Assembly (NCBI RefSeq): GCF_007421925.1
Contig: NZ_QMDX01000005.1
Coordinates: 62,001 to 126,000, forward strand
DNA: 64,000 nt
Reading direction: 5' to 3'
Source: Haloglomus irregulare
Lineage (GTDB): Archaea > Halobacteriota > Halobacteria > Halobacteriales > Haloarculaceae
This document shows positions 8,065 to 17,430 of this stretch, piece by piece. Below the pieces are notes generated by a model that saw only the letters and a list, made by a program, of their open reading frames with translations, ran no database searches and had not been told where the DNA came from. How positions within the stretch are numbered: position 1 is the stretch's first letter; each line of letters starts with the position of its first letter. The translations under genes and the position numbers were made by a program.

Positions 8065-9402
8065 TCAGTCCCCGCCGCGGATCCGGCTCGCGACGCGCTG
8101 GGCGACCGTTCCGCCCAGTCGCTCCCGGACGTACCCCAGCACCCCGCCGGGGACGAACAGGACGAAGCCGATGAACAGCAGCCCCAGGTAGAGGCTCCCG
8201 TGCCCGTTGAGGAACGTCTCGATGGCGCCCTGGACGGTGAGCCCGGCGATGTCGACCGTGAGTATCGACTCGGGCAGCACCTCCCGGAGGTACGGGAGGA
8301 GGCCGCCGCCGGTCCCCTCCTTCGAGAGGAACTCGCGGATGGTCTCGTCCAGCAGGCGACCGTACAGCGGCCCAGCGAGCGTGCCGAAGCCGCCGATGAT
8401 GGACGCCAGCAGCGCGTCCCCGGTGACGAGGAAGAAGAAGGCGTTGTCCGGCGACGCCGAGCGCCGGAAGCCGGCGAACAGTCCGCCGGCGATGGCGGCG
8501 AAGAAGCCGCTGATGGCGAACGCGATGAGCTTGTACCGGAACGTGTCGTAGCCGACCGCGCGGGCCCGCTCCTCGTTCTCCCGGATGGCGATGAGCACCC
8601 GGCCGAACGGGGAGTGGATGACGCGCTGGAGCAGCAGGTAGCAGACGAGCACGACGATGCCGACCATGTAGAACGAGACCTCCGTCGTGCCGAGCGAGAG
8701 CGGCCCCAGGACGACCGAGTCGCCGGTCAGTACGCCGATGTCGAGCGCGAGGCTGTCGACGAACGGGACGCCGACGCTGAACACCGGGGCCATGGCCCCC
8801 TCGGGGCCGACGACGAACGGGCCGTCCCGGGGGCTGGAGGCGAGATAGCCCCAGTCACGCACGAGCACGTACGCCACCTGCGAGAAGCCGAGCGTGATCA
8901 TCGCGAAGTAGACGCCGGTCAGGCGGAAGGAGACGACGCCGATGCCCAGTGCCAGCAACACCGCGAACACCCCGCCGAGCAACAGCAGCAGCATGAACGG
9001 CGTGGTGTGAGGGACCAGCGGCAGCTTCCCGTTGGCCGCCAGGATGACGACGTACGCCCCGGTGCCGTAGAAGACGGCGTGGCCGAACGAGAGGTAGCCG
9101 GTGTAGCCGGAGATGAAGTCGAACGACATCGCGAAGAGGCCGAAGTACAGCACCGCGGTCATCGTCTCCACGTTCGGCAGCAGCATCCTCGCCTCGGACG
9201 CGACCGGCGAGGCCAGCAGCGCCCCGTGGAGCAGCGGGTAGGCCGCGAGCAGGGCGATGACGGCGACGTGGGCGACGTGCTCCTCGAGATACCGGCGCCA
9301 CCATGCGGTGTCAGGGGTCGCGACGGCCGTGGGGTCCGACTCGACCGCGTCCTCGGGCGTCGCGGCCGCCTCGTCGGCGGGGTTCGGGTCGCTAATGGCC
9401 AC
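8065..9402 (-). CDS. livM: branched-chain-type ABC transporter permease LivM
   Basis: Inner-membrane permease of the hydrophobic amino acid family, 445 residues with 9-10 helices. The conserved permease block lies around SGYTGYLSFGHAVFYGTGAY and the EAA-like loop around RENEERARAVGYDTFRYKLIAF. It is longer than bacterial LivM because of an acidic N-terminal tail and a C-terminal extension. GTG start, overlapping livH by 11 bases. Pairs with LivH in the membrane and is driven by LivG/LivF. Confidence 0.93.
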   Translation of the reverse strand: MAISDPNPADEAAATPEDAVESDPTAVATPDTAWWRRYLEEHVAHVAVIALLAAYPLLHGALLASPVASEARMLLPNVETMTAVLYFGLFAMSFDFISGYTGYLSFGHAVFYGTGAYVVILAANGKLPLVPHTTPFMLLLLLGGVFAVLLALGIGVVSFRLTGVYFAMITLGFSQVAYVLVRDWGYLASSPRDGPFVVGPEGAMAPVFSVGVPFVDSLALDIGVLTGDSVVLGPLSLGTTEVSFYMVGIVVLVCYLLLQRVIHSPFGRVLIAIRENEERARAVGYDTFRYKLIAFAISGFFAAIAGGLFAGFRRSASPDNAFFFLVTGDALLASIIGGFGTLAGPLYGRLLDETIREFLSKEGTGGGLLPYLREVLPESILTVDIAGLTVQGAIETFLNGHGSLYLGLLFIGFVLFVPGGVLGYVRERLGGTVAQRVASRIRGGD

Positions 9403-10447
9403 CCACCTCCGCGACGCCGAACAGGCCCTGTGGCCTGACGACCAGCGTGACGACCAGGATGAGGAAGATGAAGATCTCGGGGAGGCCGCTGAACTCGACC
9501 GCGTTGACGAACCACCAGGTCGTGACCGCGTCGACCATCCCGACCAGCAGTGCGGCGACCACCGTACCGCGGAACGTGCCGAGGCCGCCGACGATGACGA
9601 CCACGAACGCCGGGAGCAGGGTGTCCGCGGCCAGCGGGACGCTGGCCCCCCAGACGGGGTCCCACATCAGCAGGGCGCCGGCGACGCCGGCGATGCCGGT
9701 CCCGAGCGCGAAGACGGTGGCGAACACCCGCCGGACGTCGATACCGAGGGCCTCGGTCATCTCGCTGTCCTCGCTGCCGGCCCGGATGACCAGGCCGTAC
9801 CGCGTCCGGGTGAGGAACGTCCACACCGCGGCGACGGTGACGACGCCGAACAGGATCTCGAACAGCGACAGCGCGCTGACCGTGGTCGAGCCGAGTCGGA
9901 ACGTCTCGGTCAGCAGCTCCGGTTTCGTGCTCAGCGCCTCCTGCCACTCGGAGATGGGCTGGAGGCCGTAGAACTGCGTCACGATGCGGACGAGCTCATC
10001 CAGGACCAGCGTCACCCCGAACGTCAGGAGGATCTGGTAGATGGGCGGCCGGTCGTAGAGCGGTCGGATGAGGCTGACCTCGACGGCACTCTCCAGCGCG
10101 ACGAGTCCCCCGAACGTCACCAGCACCGCCACGAAGAACAGGCCGAAGCGGAGGGCGGTCCCGGTGGCGGCGGTCACGCTGAGCACCATCACCAGCCCGC
10201 CGAGGTAGGCGCCGACCATCGTGAGCGAGCCGTGGGCGAAGTTCAACACGCCCATCAGTCCGAACACGAGGGTCAGGCCGCTGGCGATCATCACGTAGAG
10301 CGCCGCCTTCGACAGCCCGCGCACGAACACCCCCGCCAGCGTCGAGGGCCGGAGGAACTGCGCGAGCGCGTCCAGATACGAGACGAGCGGGAACGGCCCC
10401 ACGACCCCGGCTCCGGCCAGTTCCACCACCGGTACGGTCCCGGTCAT
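9392..10447 (-). CDS. livH: branched-chain-type ABC transporter permease LivH
   Basis: Second permease of the importer, 351 residues. The N-terminal half has the family signature ASGLTLVFGLMGVLNFAHGSL, and the cytoplasmic EAA-type loop lies at RAGSEDSEMTEALGIDVRRVF. Seven or eight membrane helices are expected. The start overlaps the livF stop by four bases, a sign of coupled translation and of balanced subunit production. Confidence 0.93.
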   Translation of the reverse strand: MTGTVPVVELAGAGVVGPFPLVSYLDALAQFLRPSTLAGVFVRGLSKAALYVMIASGLTLVFGLMGVLNFAHGSLTMVGAYLGGLVMVLSVTAATGTALRFGLFFVAVLVTFGGLVALESAVEVSLIRPLYDRPPIYQILLTFGVTLVLDELVRIVTQFYGLQPISEWQEALSTKPELLTETFRLGSTTVSALSLFEILFGVVTVAAVWTFLTRTRYGLVIRAGSEDSEMTEALGIDVRRVFATVFALGTGIAGVAGALLMWDPVWGASVPLAADTLLPAFVVVIVGGLGTFRGTVVAALLVGMVDAVTTWWFVNAVEFSGLPEIFIFLILVVTLVVRPQGLFGVAEVGGH

Positions 10448-11142
10448 GCGCTGAGATACCTCCGGATGCGGTCGTCGTCGGTCACGCCGCGCGTCGCCGC
10501 GCCGTCCTCGACGACCTGGCCGTTGTCGAGCAGGTAGAAGCGGTCGGCCAGGTCCATCGCCAGCGGGAGGTTCTGCTCGACGAGCAGTATCGTCGCCTCC
10601 TCGGCGGCCCGCTGGACCGCCTCCGCCACGTCCGCGACGATCTGTGGCGCCAGCCCCTCACTGGGCTCGTCGATGAGGAGCACGTCGTTGTCGCCGACCA
10701 GCCCGCGGGCGATGGCCAGCATCTGCTGTTGGCCGCCCGACAGCGCGCCGGCGTCGGCGTCGCGGCGCTCGCTCAGCGCCGGAAACGTCTCGTACGCCAG
10801 TTCCAGCGCGGCGTCCACGTCGCCGCCCTTCGGGGTCGCGACACGGACGTTCTCCGCGACGGAGAGCTGGGAGAAGACGCGCCGCTCCTCGGGGATCCAG
10901 CCGACTCCCAGCTCGGCCACCTCGTGGGTCCGCTTGCCGACCAGCTCCTCGCCGCGGTAGGTGATGCTCCCGGAGCGCGGGGCGGTCAACTGCAGGACCG
11001 AGCGCAGCGTGGTCGTCTTGCCGACCCCGTTCCGGCCGATGAGCGCGATGACCTCGCCCGCCGCCACGGAGAGTGAAACCCCCTCCAGGATGTGGCTCTC
11101 GCCGTAGTACGTGTGGATGTCGTCGACCTGGAGGAGGCTCAC
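10444..11142 (-). CDS. livF: branched-chain-type ABC transporter ATPase LivF
   Basis: ATP-binding subunit of 232 residues. Walker A GRNGVGKTT (36-44), the LSGGQQQ signature, and Walker B/D-loop LLIDEPSEGLAP are characteristic of LivF. GTG start, overlapping livG by four bases. It associates with LivG on the cytoplasmic side of the LivHM channel. Confidence 0.94.
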   Translation of the reverse strand: MSLLQVDDIHTYYGESHILEGVSLSVAAGEVIALIGRNGVGKTTTLRSVLQLTAPRSGSITYRGEELVGKRTHEVAELGVGWIPEERRVFSQLSVAENVRVATPKGGDVDAALELAYETFPALSERRDADAGALSGGQQQMLAIARGLVGDNDVLLIDEPSEGLAPQIVADVAEAVQRAAEEATILLVEQNLPLAMDLADRFYLLDNGQVVEDGAATRGVTDDDRIRRYLSA

Positions 11143-12047
11143 CCGGGCTCACCTCCGCCGGCCGGGTCGTCGGTTGCAGCGTCGCCCTCCTCCGTGGCGT
11201 CGCCAGGGTCCTCAGCATCCGTGTCGTCGCCCACGTCGCCGGGCTCGTAGCCGCCGAGGTACGCCTCCTGCACGGCGGGGTCATCCCGGACCGCGTCGGG
11301 CGGCCCGTCGGCGATCACCTCGCCGCGGTTGAGCACGACGATGCGGTCGGAGACGTTCATGACGATGTCCATGTTGTGCTCCACGAGGAGGACCGCGTGG
11401 TCCGTTGCCACGTCCTCGATGAGGGCGATGATGTCGTCGACGGATTCGCTGGAGACGCCGGCGTTCGGCTCGTCCAGCAGCAGGACCTCCGGGTCGCCGG
11501 CGAGCGCGATACCGACCTCCAGCTGGCGCTTCTCCCCGTGGCTCAGCGTCTCCGCGGGGGCGTCCGCCTTCCCCCCGAGGCCGACCCGCTCCAGCACCTG
11601 CCGGGCCTCGGCCAGGTACGATTCGAACCCGTTGACGTTGCGCCACGCCCGGAAGGAGTCGTCACCGTGGGCCTGTGCCGCGATGCGGACGTTCTCCAGC
11701 ACGGTGCTGGTCGGGAAGACGTTCGTCACCTGGTAGGAGCGGTGGAGCCCCTGCTGAGCGGTCGCGTGGGGTGGGGCATCGGTGATGTCGATCCAGCCGA
11801 CACTCCCACCCGTGGCCGACCCGCCGTCGGCCCGCTCCCCGTCCGTATCCTCGCGGACGGCCACCTCGACCGTGCCGGCCGTCGGGTCGAGGGCGCCCGT
11901 CAGCAGGTCGAAGAACGTCGTCTTGCCGGCGCCGTTCGGCCCGATGAGCGAGCAGAGCTCGCCGCCGGCCAGCTCGAAGTCGACGTCGTCGACTGCGGTC
12001 AGCCCGCCGAACTGCTTCGTGAGCCCCTCGGTCCGCAGGACCGCCAT
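11139..12047 (-). CDS. livG: branched-chain-type ABC transporter ATPase LivG
   Basis: ATP-binding subunit, 302 residues, longer than bacterial LivG (~255). Walker A GPNGAGKTT (36-44), LSHGEKRQLEVG signature and LLLDEPNAGVSSES Walker B are intact. Extra length comes from an acidic insert after residue 60 and a ~38-residue Asp/Glu/Gly tail, a haloarchaeal adaptation. It starts one base before the stop of the binding-protein gene upstream. Confidence 0.94.
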   Translation of the reverse strand: MAVLRTEGLTKQFGGLTAVDDVDFELAGGELCSLIGPNGAGKTTFFDLLTGALDPTAGTVEVAVREDTDGERADGGSATGGSVGWIDITDAPPHATAQQGLHRSYQVTNVFPTSTVLENVRIAAQAHGDDSFRAWRNVNGFESYLAEARQVLERVGLGGKADAPAETLSHGEKRQLEVGIALAGDPEVLLLDEPNAGVSSESVDDIIALIEDVATDHAVLLVEHNMDIVMNVSDRIVVLNRGEVIADGPPDAVRDDPAVQEAYLGGYEPGDVGDDTDAEDPGDATEEGDAATDDPAGGGEPG

Positions 12048-12048
12048 C

Positions 12049-13290
12049 CTACAGCGAGCAGCCCATGTCCGGGCTGTCCTCCGGGATGGTCGTCTCGCTC
12101 GCCGGGATGGTCTCGGCCGGTTCGCTGGGCCTGATCGCCGCGTCCCAGTTGTCCTCGTCGTTGGGGACCACGTTCGCGATGGTCATCGCCGAGCGGGCCT
12201 GGTTGTTGTACTCCTGGAACGTGTAGCCGTTCTCGCCCTTCGGGGTGTCCGTGACGGTCATGCCGGTCAGGCCCGTCCGGATGTCGGCGCCCGAGGTGGA
12301 CCCCTCCTCCTCGACGGCCTGGACGATGGCCGAGGCGGCGGTGAACGTTCCCGAGGTGAACAGGTCCGGCACGATGCCGTACGCGTCCGTGTAGCTCTCG
12401 ACGAACGCGTCGTTGATCTCGTTGTCGTACTGGTTCCAGTGGTACCGGGAGGTGAAGGGGCCGAGCCCGGCGTTGGAGAGCTTCTCCTCGGTCAGCGGCT
12501 CGCCCAGCTCCCCCTGCAGGGTCTGCCCGATGATGCCGGTCGTGATCTGGGTCGCGAACCCGCCGTAGACGTCGTAGGAGTAGTCCCCGTTGAGGTAGGC
12601 GGTGAACATCGCGGGCAGCGTCTGGACGGTGAACCCGGCGACGATGCCATCCGCGCCCGCGCTCTCGGCGTTGTCCAGCGGGCCCTGCCACTCGCTGTAG
12701 CCCCGCTCGAAGAACTTCTCGTCGACGACCTCGACACCGTTGGCCTCCAGCACCGTCCGGTAGTTGTTGACGACTGAGCGGCCGAAGGAGTAGTCCGCGC
12801 CGTACATGTAGACGCTCTCGACGTCGGTGTTCTCGGCGACGTACTTCCCGCCGGAGCGGGCGTCCATCGCGACGTTCTCGCTGGCGCGGAACACCTGCTC
12901 GCCGCAGGTCTCGCTGTTGGACGTGATGCTGGCCGAGGCCGCCGGCCCCAGCATCGTCGTCACGTCGGCCTGCTTGGAGACCGTGGTCGCGACGCGGCTG
13001 GCCGACGCGGAGGAGGTGCAGCCGAACAGCATATCGACGTCCTCGTTCGTGACCAGGTCCTGCGCCGCGGACTGGGCGGTGTCGGCGGCCAGCTCGGTGT
13101 CCCGGATGATCAGTTCGTAGTCCACGTCGCCGACGGTCGCGGTCTTCGTTCCGGTCGAGGCCTCCGGCGCGAAGTCGTCGTCGCCCTTGTAGTTGAACCC
13201 CTGGAAGAAGCCGTACAGGGCCTGTTCGCCGTAGTAGCTGAGGCTCCCCGACAGCGGCTGCAGCACGCCGATGGAGACGGTGCCGCTCAC
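12049..13290 (-). CDS. ABC transporter substrate-binding protein (LivJ/K type), mature part
   Basis: Periplasmic-binding-protein type I domain of the importer: a 413-codon stretch beginning VSGTVSIGVLQPLSGSL and continuing without interruption to the stop. Features include two Rossmann-like lobes and the conserved LFGCTSSASASRV and MYGADYSFGRS regions. The in-frame GTG at 13290 lies in a Gly/Asp linker, after where the lipobox should be, so this coordinate only marks the uninterrupted part. The true N-terminus lies upstream and is broken by a stop codon (next entry). If translation begins at 13290 the protein would stay in the cytoplasm and the importer would lack its receptor. Confidence 0.85.
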   Translation of the reverse strand: MSGTVSIGVLQPLSGSLSYYGEQALYGFFQGFNYKGDDDFAPEASTGTKTATVGDVDYELIIRDTELAADTAQSAAQDLVTNEDVDMLFGCTSSASASRVATTVSKQADVTTMLGPAASASITSNSETCGEQVFRASENVAMDARSGGKYVAENTDVESVYMYGADYSFGRSVVNNYRTVLEANGVEVVDEKFFERGYSEWQGPLDNAESAGADGIVAGFTVQTLPAMFTAYLNGDYSYDVYGGFATQITTGIIGQTLQGELGEPLTEEKLSNAGLGPFTSRYHWNQYDNEINDAFVESYTDAYGIVPDLFTSGTFTAASAIVQAVEEEGSTSGADIRTGLTGMTVTDTPKGENGYTFQEYNNQARSAMTIANVVPNDEDNWDAAIRPSEPAETIPASETTIPEDSPDMGCSL

Positions 13291-13485
13291 GGACCCACCT
13301 CCGCCGCCGTCGCCGCCATCGCCACCATCGCCGCCGTCCCCGCCGTCGCCGCCGTCCCCGCCGTCGCCGCCATCGCCGCCATCGCTACCGTCACCGCCGT
13401 CGCCGGTACAGCCGGCGATGCCGCCGATACCTGCCGCTGCGAGTCCCGCCAGCGCCTTCCGCCGTGTGAGTCGTTACCGTTCCAT
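13291..13485 (-). pseudogene. interrupted Tat/lipoprotein signal of the substrate-binding protein
   Basis: In the same frame as the mature domain, a textbook Tat lipoprotein signal can be read: ATG at 13485, then RLTRRKALAGLAAAGIGG, the lipobox IAGC, and a long GDG linker. But codon 4 is TAA (13474-13476), between the ATG and the twin arginines, and no ATG, GTG or TTG lies between it and the lipobox. CAA to TAA is the simplest origin (MERQRLTRRK...). Either the gene is a recent nonsense pseudogene or the base is a sequencing error. Confidence 0.7.
13302..13405. repeat. (GDG)n-encoding 9-base tandem repeat
   Basis: About eleven imperfect copies of a nine-base unit (ccgccgtcg/ccgccatcg on the plus strand), encoding the Gly-Gly-Asp linker between the lipobox and the binding domain. 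Such linkers are normal in haloarchaeal lipoproteins. The repeat is prone to slippage, so its copy number may vary between strains. Confidence 0.75.
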
Positions 13486-13615
13486 GGCACTACCTGATGT
13501 TGCGAACGGGGCCGTATCGCTCCCCGGGTTAACATATGAACGAGCCGGCCAGGGACGGCCGAGGGTTCACACGTGAACCCCGCGATACACGGTGGTCAGG
13601 TCGCAACCATCAGCT

Positions 13616-14563
13616 ATGCAACCGACGCCGACGACGGTGACGGCGACCGACGGGACCGACCTGCGCCTCTGGGACCAGCCGACAGAGGACGGCGACGACG
13701 GAACGGCGGTCGTCCACGTCCACGGCTCCATCACGAACTCGCGGGCGCTGTTCGCGCCGCCGGTCGAGGGCGACGATTCCTACTCCTGGCTCGGCGCGAC
13801 TGCCCGTACCGGGCGCACGGCGCTGGCGCTCGACGTCCGCGGGTACGGGGACAGCGACCGGCCGCCCGAACTCGACGAGCCGCCCGAGGCGAACGACCCG
13901 CCCGTCCGCGCGCCGACGGCGGCGAAGGACATCGCCGCGGCGGTCGAGGCCGCCGCCGACCGCTTCGAGACGGTCCACCTGCTCGGCGTCTCCTGGGGGA
14001 CGATGACCTGCGGCTACTACCTCGCGCATCACGCCGACGACGCGCCCGTGGCGTCGTTGACGCAGGTCGCCCCCGTCCACCGGCCGCCTTGGACCTTCGG
14101 GGAGGTGACGACCGCGCTGGGCGTCGACGCGGGACTGGACGCCTACTACCGGCAGCAGTACGACGAGGTCCGGGAGCGCCAGGGCGTCGCCGACGAGGGC
14201 TCGGACCCGCTGTTCGAGGCCGTCTGGCGGGCGCAGGTCGAGTCCGACCAGGGCGTCGACGAGGACACCTATCTCGCGCAGGCGGGGGCGCTCGCCGACA
14301 CGGCCCGGGCCTGCGACGGCGAGCCCGTCTACGACGCCGAGGCGGTCGACGTGCCGGCGCTGGTCGTCCGGGGGACCGACGACGCCATCTCCGTCCGTGA
14401 GGACGCCATCGGGCTGTACGACGAACTCGGGGCGACGGCCGACCGGAAGGAGTACGCCGAGCTGGCGGGCGCGGACCACTACGCGATGCACGGCGCCCGG
14501 CGGCAGGCGCTGTACGACGCCGTCACCGCACATTACGACCGGGTCGAGGGGGCGCTGGACTGA
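13616..14563 (+). CDS. alpha/beta hydrolase
   Basis: A 315-residue alpha/beta-hydrolase fold protein. It has an oxyanion HG at residues 36-37, the nucleophile elbow GVSWG (Ser126), an acidic residue in VVRGTDDAISV and the catalytic His in GADHYAMHG. The lid region between ~150 and 240 is variable and acidic. The substrate cannot be told from sequence. The ATG at 13616 is preferred over a GTG at 13592 because the hydrolase fold starts soon after it. Transcribed divergently from the importer operon. Confidence 0.85.
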   Translation: MQPTPTTVTATDGTDLRLWDQPTEDGDDGTAVVHVHGSITNSRALFAPPVEGDDSYSWLGATARTGRTALALDVRGYGDSDRPPELDEPPEANDPPVRAPTAAKDIAAAVEAAADRFETVHLLGVSWGTMTCGYYLAHHADDAPVASLTQVAPVHRPPWTFGEVTTALGVDAGLDAYYRQQYDEVRERQGVADEGSDPLFEAVWRAQVESDQGVDEDTYLAQAGALADTARACDGEPVYDAEAVDVPALVVRGTDDAISVREDAIGLYDELGATADRKEYAELAGADHYAMHGARRQALYDAVTAHYDRVEGALD

Positions 14564-14664
14564 GGAGAAGGCCGGATAGCCGCGTTATCGTTCTCATTCT
14601 CGATGAGACGCGCCGATTGCTGCCCGAGAACGAACACTCGATGCCAACCCGACGGAGAAGTCGG

Positions 14665-15372
14665 CTACTCGTCCAGTTCCGCCATCGCCTCCACCATCCG
14701 GCCGACGGCCTTCTCCTGGCCCCACCGGAGCCGCTTCGAGACGGCGGGCTTGGAGACGCCGAACTCCTCGGCGAGGTCCCCGAGCGTCGCCCCCCGCGGC
14801 GACCGGAAGTAGCCGCGCTCGACGGCCGCCTCCAGGGTCTCGCGCTCGGCCGTCGTCAGGTCCTGGCAGCCCTGGATGAGCGTCATGGCCGCGCCGACGT
14901 TCTCGACGAAGCCGGTCACCTCCGCCTCGTCGACGGGGTCCCGCGCGACGACCTCGAACTCGTTCTCCCGCTCGAGCCCCGCCAGCGCGCCGTCGGCCGT
15001 CGACTCGCGGTCGAAGCCGACGTGCCACAGCTCGCTACCGGCCTCGATGTGGAACGGGCCCGTGATGTAGCCGTCGTGGTCGCGGATGGTCCGCATCGCC
15101 GCCGTCTCGTCGATGACCGTCCGGACGTGGGCCACGTCCGCCTGCTTGGAGATGAGGCCACACTCGTGGACCCCGTCGTGGGACTGGAGGACGTCGAGTC
15201 CGGCCTCGACGGCGGCGCGGTCGTCACCCTCGACCAGCATCCGCGTCTCCAACCGCTCCGCCCGGCCGTCGTCGAACTCCCAGTTGACCGCCGAGAACGA
15301 GACCGGCTGGGCCTCCGTCGCGGCGATGAACGGGCAGTCGTACTGCTCCATGTCGAGGGTGAGGTCTATCAT
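14665..15372 (-). CDS. Bat-type HTH-10 transcriptional regulator
   Basis: A 235-residue regulator of the bacterio-opsin-activator (HTH_10) family, numerous in haloarchaea. The N-terminal ~160 residues form the family's sensor-like domain. The C-terminal HTH reads LTTAERETLEAAVERGYF followed by TLGDLAEEFGVSKPAVSKRLRWG (about 170-225). The signal is unknown. The frame is open further upstream, but MIDLTLDMEQYDCPF is the usual family start. It is divergent from the ABC-2 exporter genes and could control them; that is inference. Confidence 0.88.
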   Translation of the reverse strand: MIDLTLDMEQYDCPFIAATEAQPVSFSAVNWEFDDGRAERLETRMLVEGDDRAAVEAGLDVLQSHDGVHECGLISKQADVAHVRTVIDETAAMRTIRDHDGYITGPFHIEAGSELWHVGFDRESTADGALAGLERENEFEVVARDPVDEAEVTGFVENVGAAMTLIQGCQDLTTAERETLEAAVERGYFRSPRGATLGDLAEEFGVSKPAVSKRLRWGQEKAVGRMVEAMAELDE

Positions 15373-15584
15373 GGTTCTTCCCCGCGGGTTGCCCGCACTG
15401 TGTCGCCGAGAAACAAAACGGTTGTCCCCGCCACCGAACCGGCAGAAATCCACGATGACAGGTGTATCGGCCCGCGAGGCGGGTGTCGAACCGGTCGGGG
15501 CGACGACCGTCGGGATGCGGGCCCCCGGCCCCCGGGCGCGGGCCGGACGGAAACCCATATCGGGGGACCAGCCGAACCGCATCC

Positions 15585-16547
15585 ATGGTCATCGTCGCCG
15601 AGAACGTCCGCCGTCGCTACGGCGGGACGGTCGCGCTGGACGGCGTCTCGCTGTCGGTCGCCGAGGGGGAGGTGTTCGCCCTCGTCGGGCCGAACGGCGC
15701 CGGCAAGACGACGCTCGTCCGCGCGCTCACGGGGACGACCGTCGTCGACGGCCGGGTGACGGTGTTCGACGAACCCCCGGCCGACGTCGACCCCGAGCGG
15801 GTCGGGCTGCTCCCGCAGGAGTTCGACCCCGCCGAACGGCTCACCGCCCGCGAACTCGTCACCTACTACGCCGGGCTGTATGACCGCCCCCGGGACGTGG
15901 ACGCGGTACTCGCGGACGTCGGCCTCGACGGCGCGGACGCGCGCAAACCGTACGAGGACCTCTCGGGCGGGCAAAAACGCCGCACGTGCGTCGCCACCGC
16001 GCTGGTCAACGACCCCGACCTGCTCTTCCTCGACGAGCCCACCGCGGGCATCGACCCCGCCGGTCGCCGACAGCTCCAGTCCCTGGTCACCGACCTCGCC
16101 GACGGCGGCACGACCGTCCTGCTGACGACCCACGACATGGCGGCCGCCGAGTCCCTAGCCGACCGCGTGGGACTGCTCGCCGACGGGCAGTTCGTCGCCG
16201 TCGGGCCGCCGCGGGACCTCGTGGCCGGCCACGGCGGGACCAGCCGTCTCGAACTCGCGGTTCCCGAGCGGGCGGAGAGCGCCGCCGCGATTGCCCTGGA
16301 GAGGGCCGGCTACCGGCTCGTCCCCGACGAGGCGGTCCTGGCCGTCGCCGATATCGACCCCCGCGACATCGGCGGCGTGGTCGAGTCGCTGGAGGCCGAG
16401 AACGTCCCCTACGACGCCATCACGTGGAAGCAGCCGGACCTGGAGGACGTCTACCTCGCGCTGACGGGCACGGAGGTCGGGGCGAGCGGCGACCCGCGGC
16501 CGCGACGGCGCGGCCGTCTCCCGGCGCAGGGGGGTGAGACCCCGTGA
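15585..16547 (+). CDS. ABC transporter ATP-binding protein (ABC-2 exporter)
   Basis: ATPase of 320 residues in the DrrA/CcmA-like exporter group. Walker A GPNGAGKTT (35-43), the signature LSGGQKRRTCVA and Walker B LLFLDEPTAGIDP are intact, followed by the ~90-residue C-terminal domain typical of this group. Its stop overlaps the GTG of the permease gene by four bases, so the two form a transporter. The substrate is unknown. Confidence 0.93.
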   Translation: MVIVAENVRRRYGGTVALDGVSLSVAEGEVFALVGPNGAGKTTLVRALTGTTVVDGRVTVFDEPPADVDPERVGLLPQEFDPAERLTARELVTYYAGLYDRPRDVDAVLADVGLDGADARKPYEDLSGGQKRRTCVATALVNDPDLLFLDEPTAGIDPAGRRQLQSLVTDLADGGTTVLLTTHDMAAAESLADRVGLLADGQFVAVGPPRDLVAGHGGTSRLELAVPERAESAAAIALERAGYRLVPDEAVLAVADIDPRDIGGVVESLEAENVPYDAITWKQPDLEDVYLALTGTEVGASGDPRPRRRGRLPAQGGETP

Positions 16548-17344
16548 GCGCGCTCGGTCGGGTCGGTAGCGAGACGACCGCCGCGACCAAGGCCTTCCTC
16601 CGCCGGCGGACGGCAGTCTTCTTCACGTTCTTTTTCCCCGCCATCCTGGTCCTCATCTTCGGCGTGCTGGTGCAGGCCCAACCGACCGGCGGCGGGCTGT
16701 TCACCGAGCCGGCGGGCTACTACGTCCCCGGCTACCTCGCCGTCGTCGTGCTGTTCACGCCGCTGTCGCGGGTCGGGAGCGAGGTGGCCCGCCACCGCGA
16801 GGGCAACCGGTTCGAGAAGCTCGCGACCACGCCGCTCTCCCGGGCGGAGTGGCTGCTCGCACAGACGCTCGTCAACGTCGCGATCATCGGGGCCGCGGCG
16901 GTGCTCATCCTCGGCCTCGTCGTCGCCCTGACGGGCGCGGCGGGGTCGCTGACCCCTTCGCTGCTGGTACTGCCGTTCATCGCGCTGGCCGTGGCGCTGT
17001 TCTGTGGCCTGGGCGCCGTGCTCGGTCGGGTCGCGGACTCGCAGGATGGGGTCGTGGCCGCCGCGAACGGCATCGCGCTACCGCTGCTGTTCCTCTCCGA
17101 GACGTTCGTCCCGCCGGACCTGCTCCCCGCGTGGTTCGACCCGCTGCGGTTCCTCTCGCCGCTGACCTACTTCGCCCGCGGCGTCCGGGAGGCGACCTAC
17201 CGTCCGCCGGGCGTCATCGCGTCGTTCACCCCGGGCGGCAACGTCCTCGAGGCCGGCGGGCCGCTGCTCGAACTCGGCGTGCTGGCCGCGCTGGCGGTGC
17301 TGTTCTTCGTCGCCGGCGCCTACGCCATCCCGGACACCGACTGA
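16544..17344 (+). CDS. ABC-2 type transporter permease
   Basis: A 266-residue permease with six membrane helices. The first, RRRTAVFFTFFFPAILVLIFG, follows a basic N-terminus, and the helix-rich core shows the ABC-2 pattern ending LRFLSPLTYFARGVREATY. GTG start inside the ATPase gene's stop (gtga overlap). Works with the preceding ATPase as an exporter. Confidence 0.92.
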   Translation: MSALGRVGSETTAATKAFLRRRTAVFFTFFFPAILVLIFGVLVQAQPTGGGLFTEPAGYYVPGYLAVVVLFTPLSRVGSEVARHREGNRFEKLATTPLSRAEWLLAQTLVNVAIIGAAAVLILGLVVALTGAAGSLTPSLLVLPFIALAVALFCGLGAVLGRVADSQDGVVAAANGIALPLLFLSETFVPPDLLPAWFDPLRFLSPLTYFARGVREATYRPPGVIASFTPGGNVLEAGGPLLELGVLAALAVLFFVAGAYAIPDTD

Positions 17345-17430
17345 CCGGACGCCGGCCGATGACTGCACCCGGGTCCCACGGGGCCTGGACGACCGACGCG
17401 TTTTCACGGGTGGCGCGCCCGAGAGGGGAT

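Noticed and set aside
13302-13405. Regular GC-rich repeat in the binding-protein gene, first sight like a CRISPR or satellite
   Set aside because: The units are nine bases with no spacers and encode the Gly/Asp linker of a lipoprotein.
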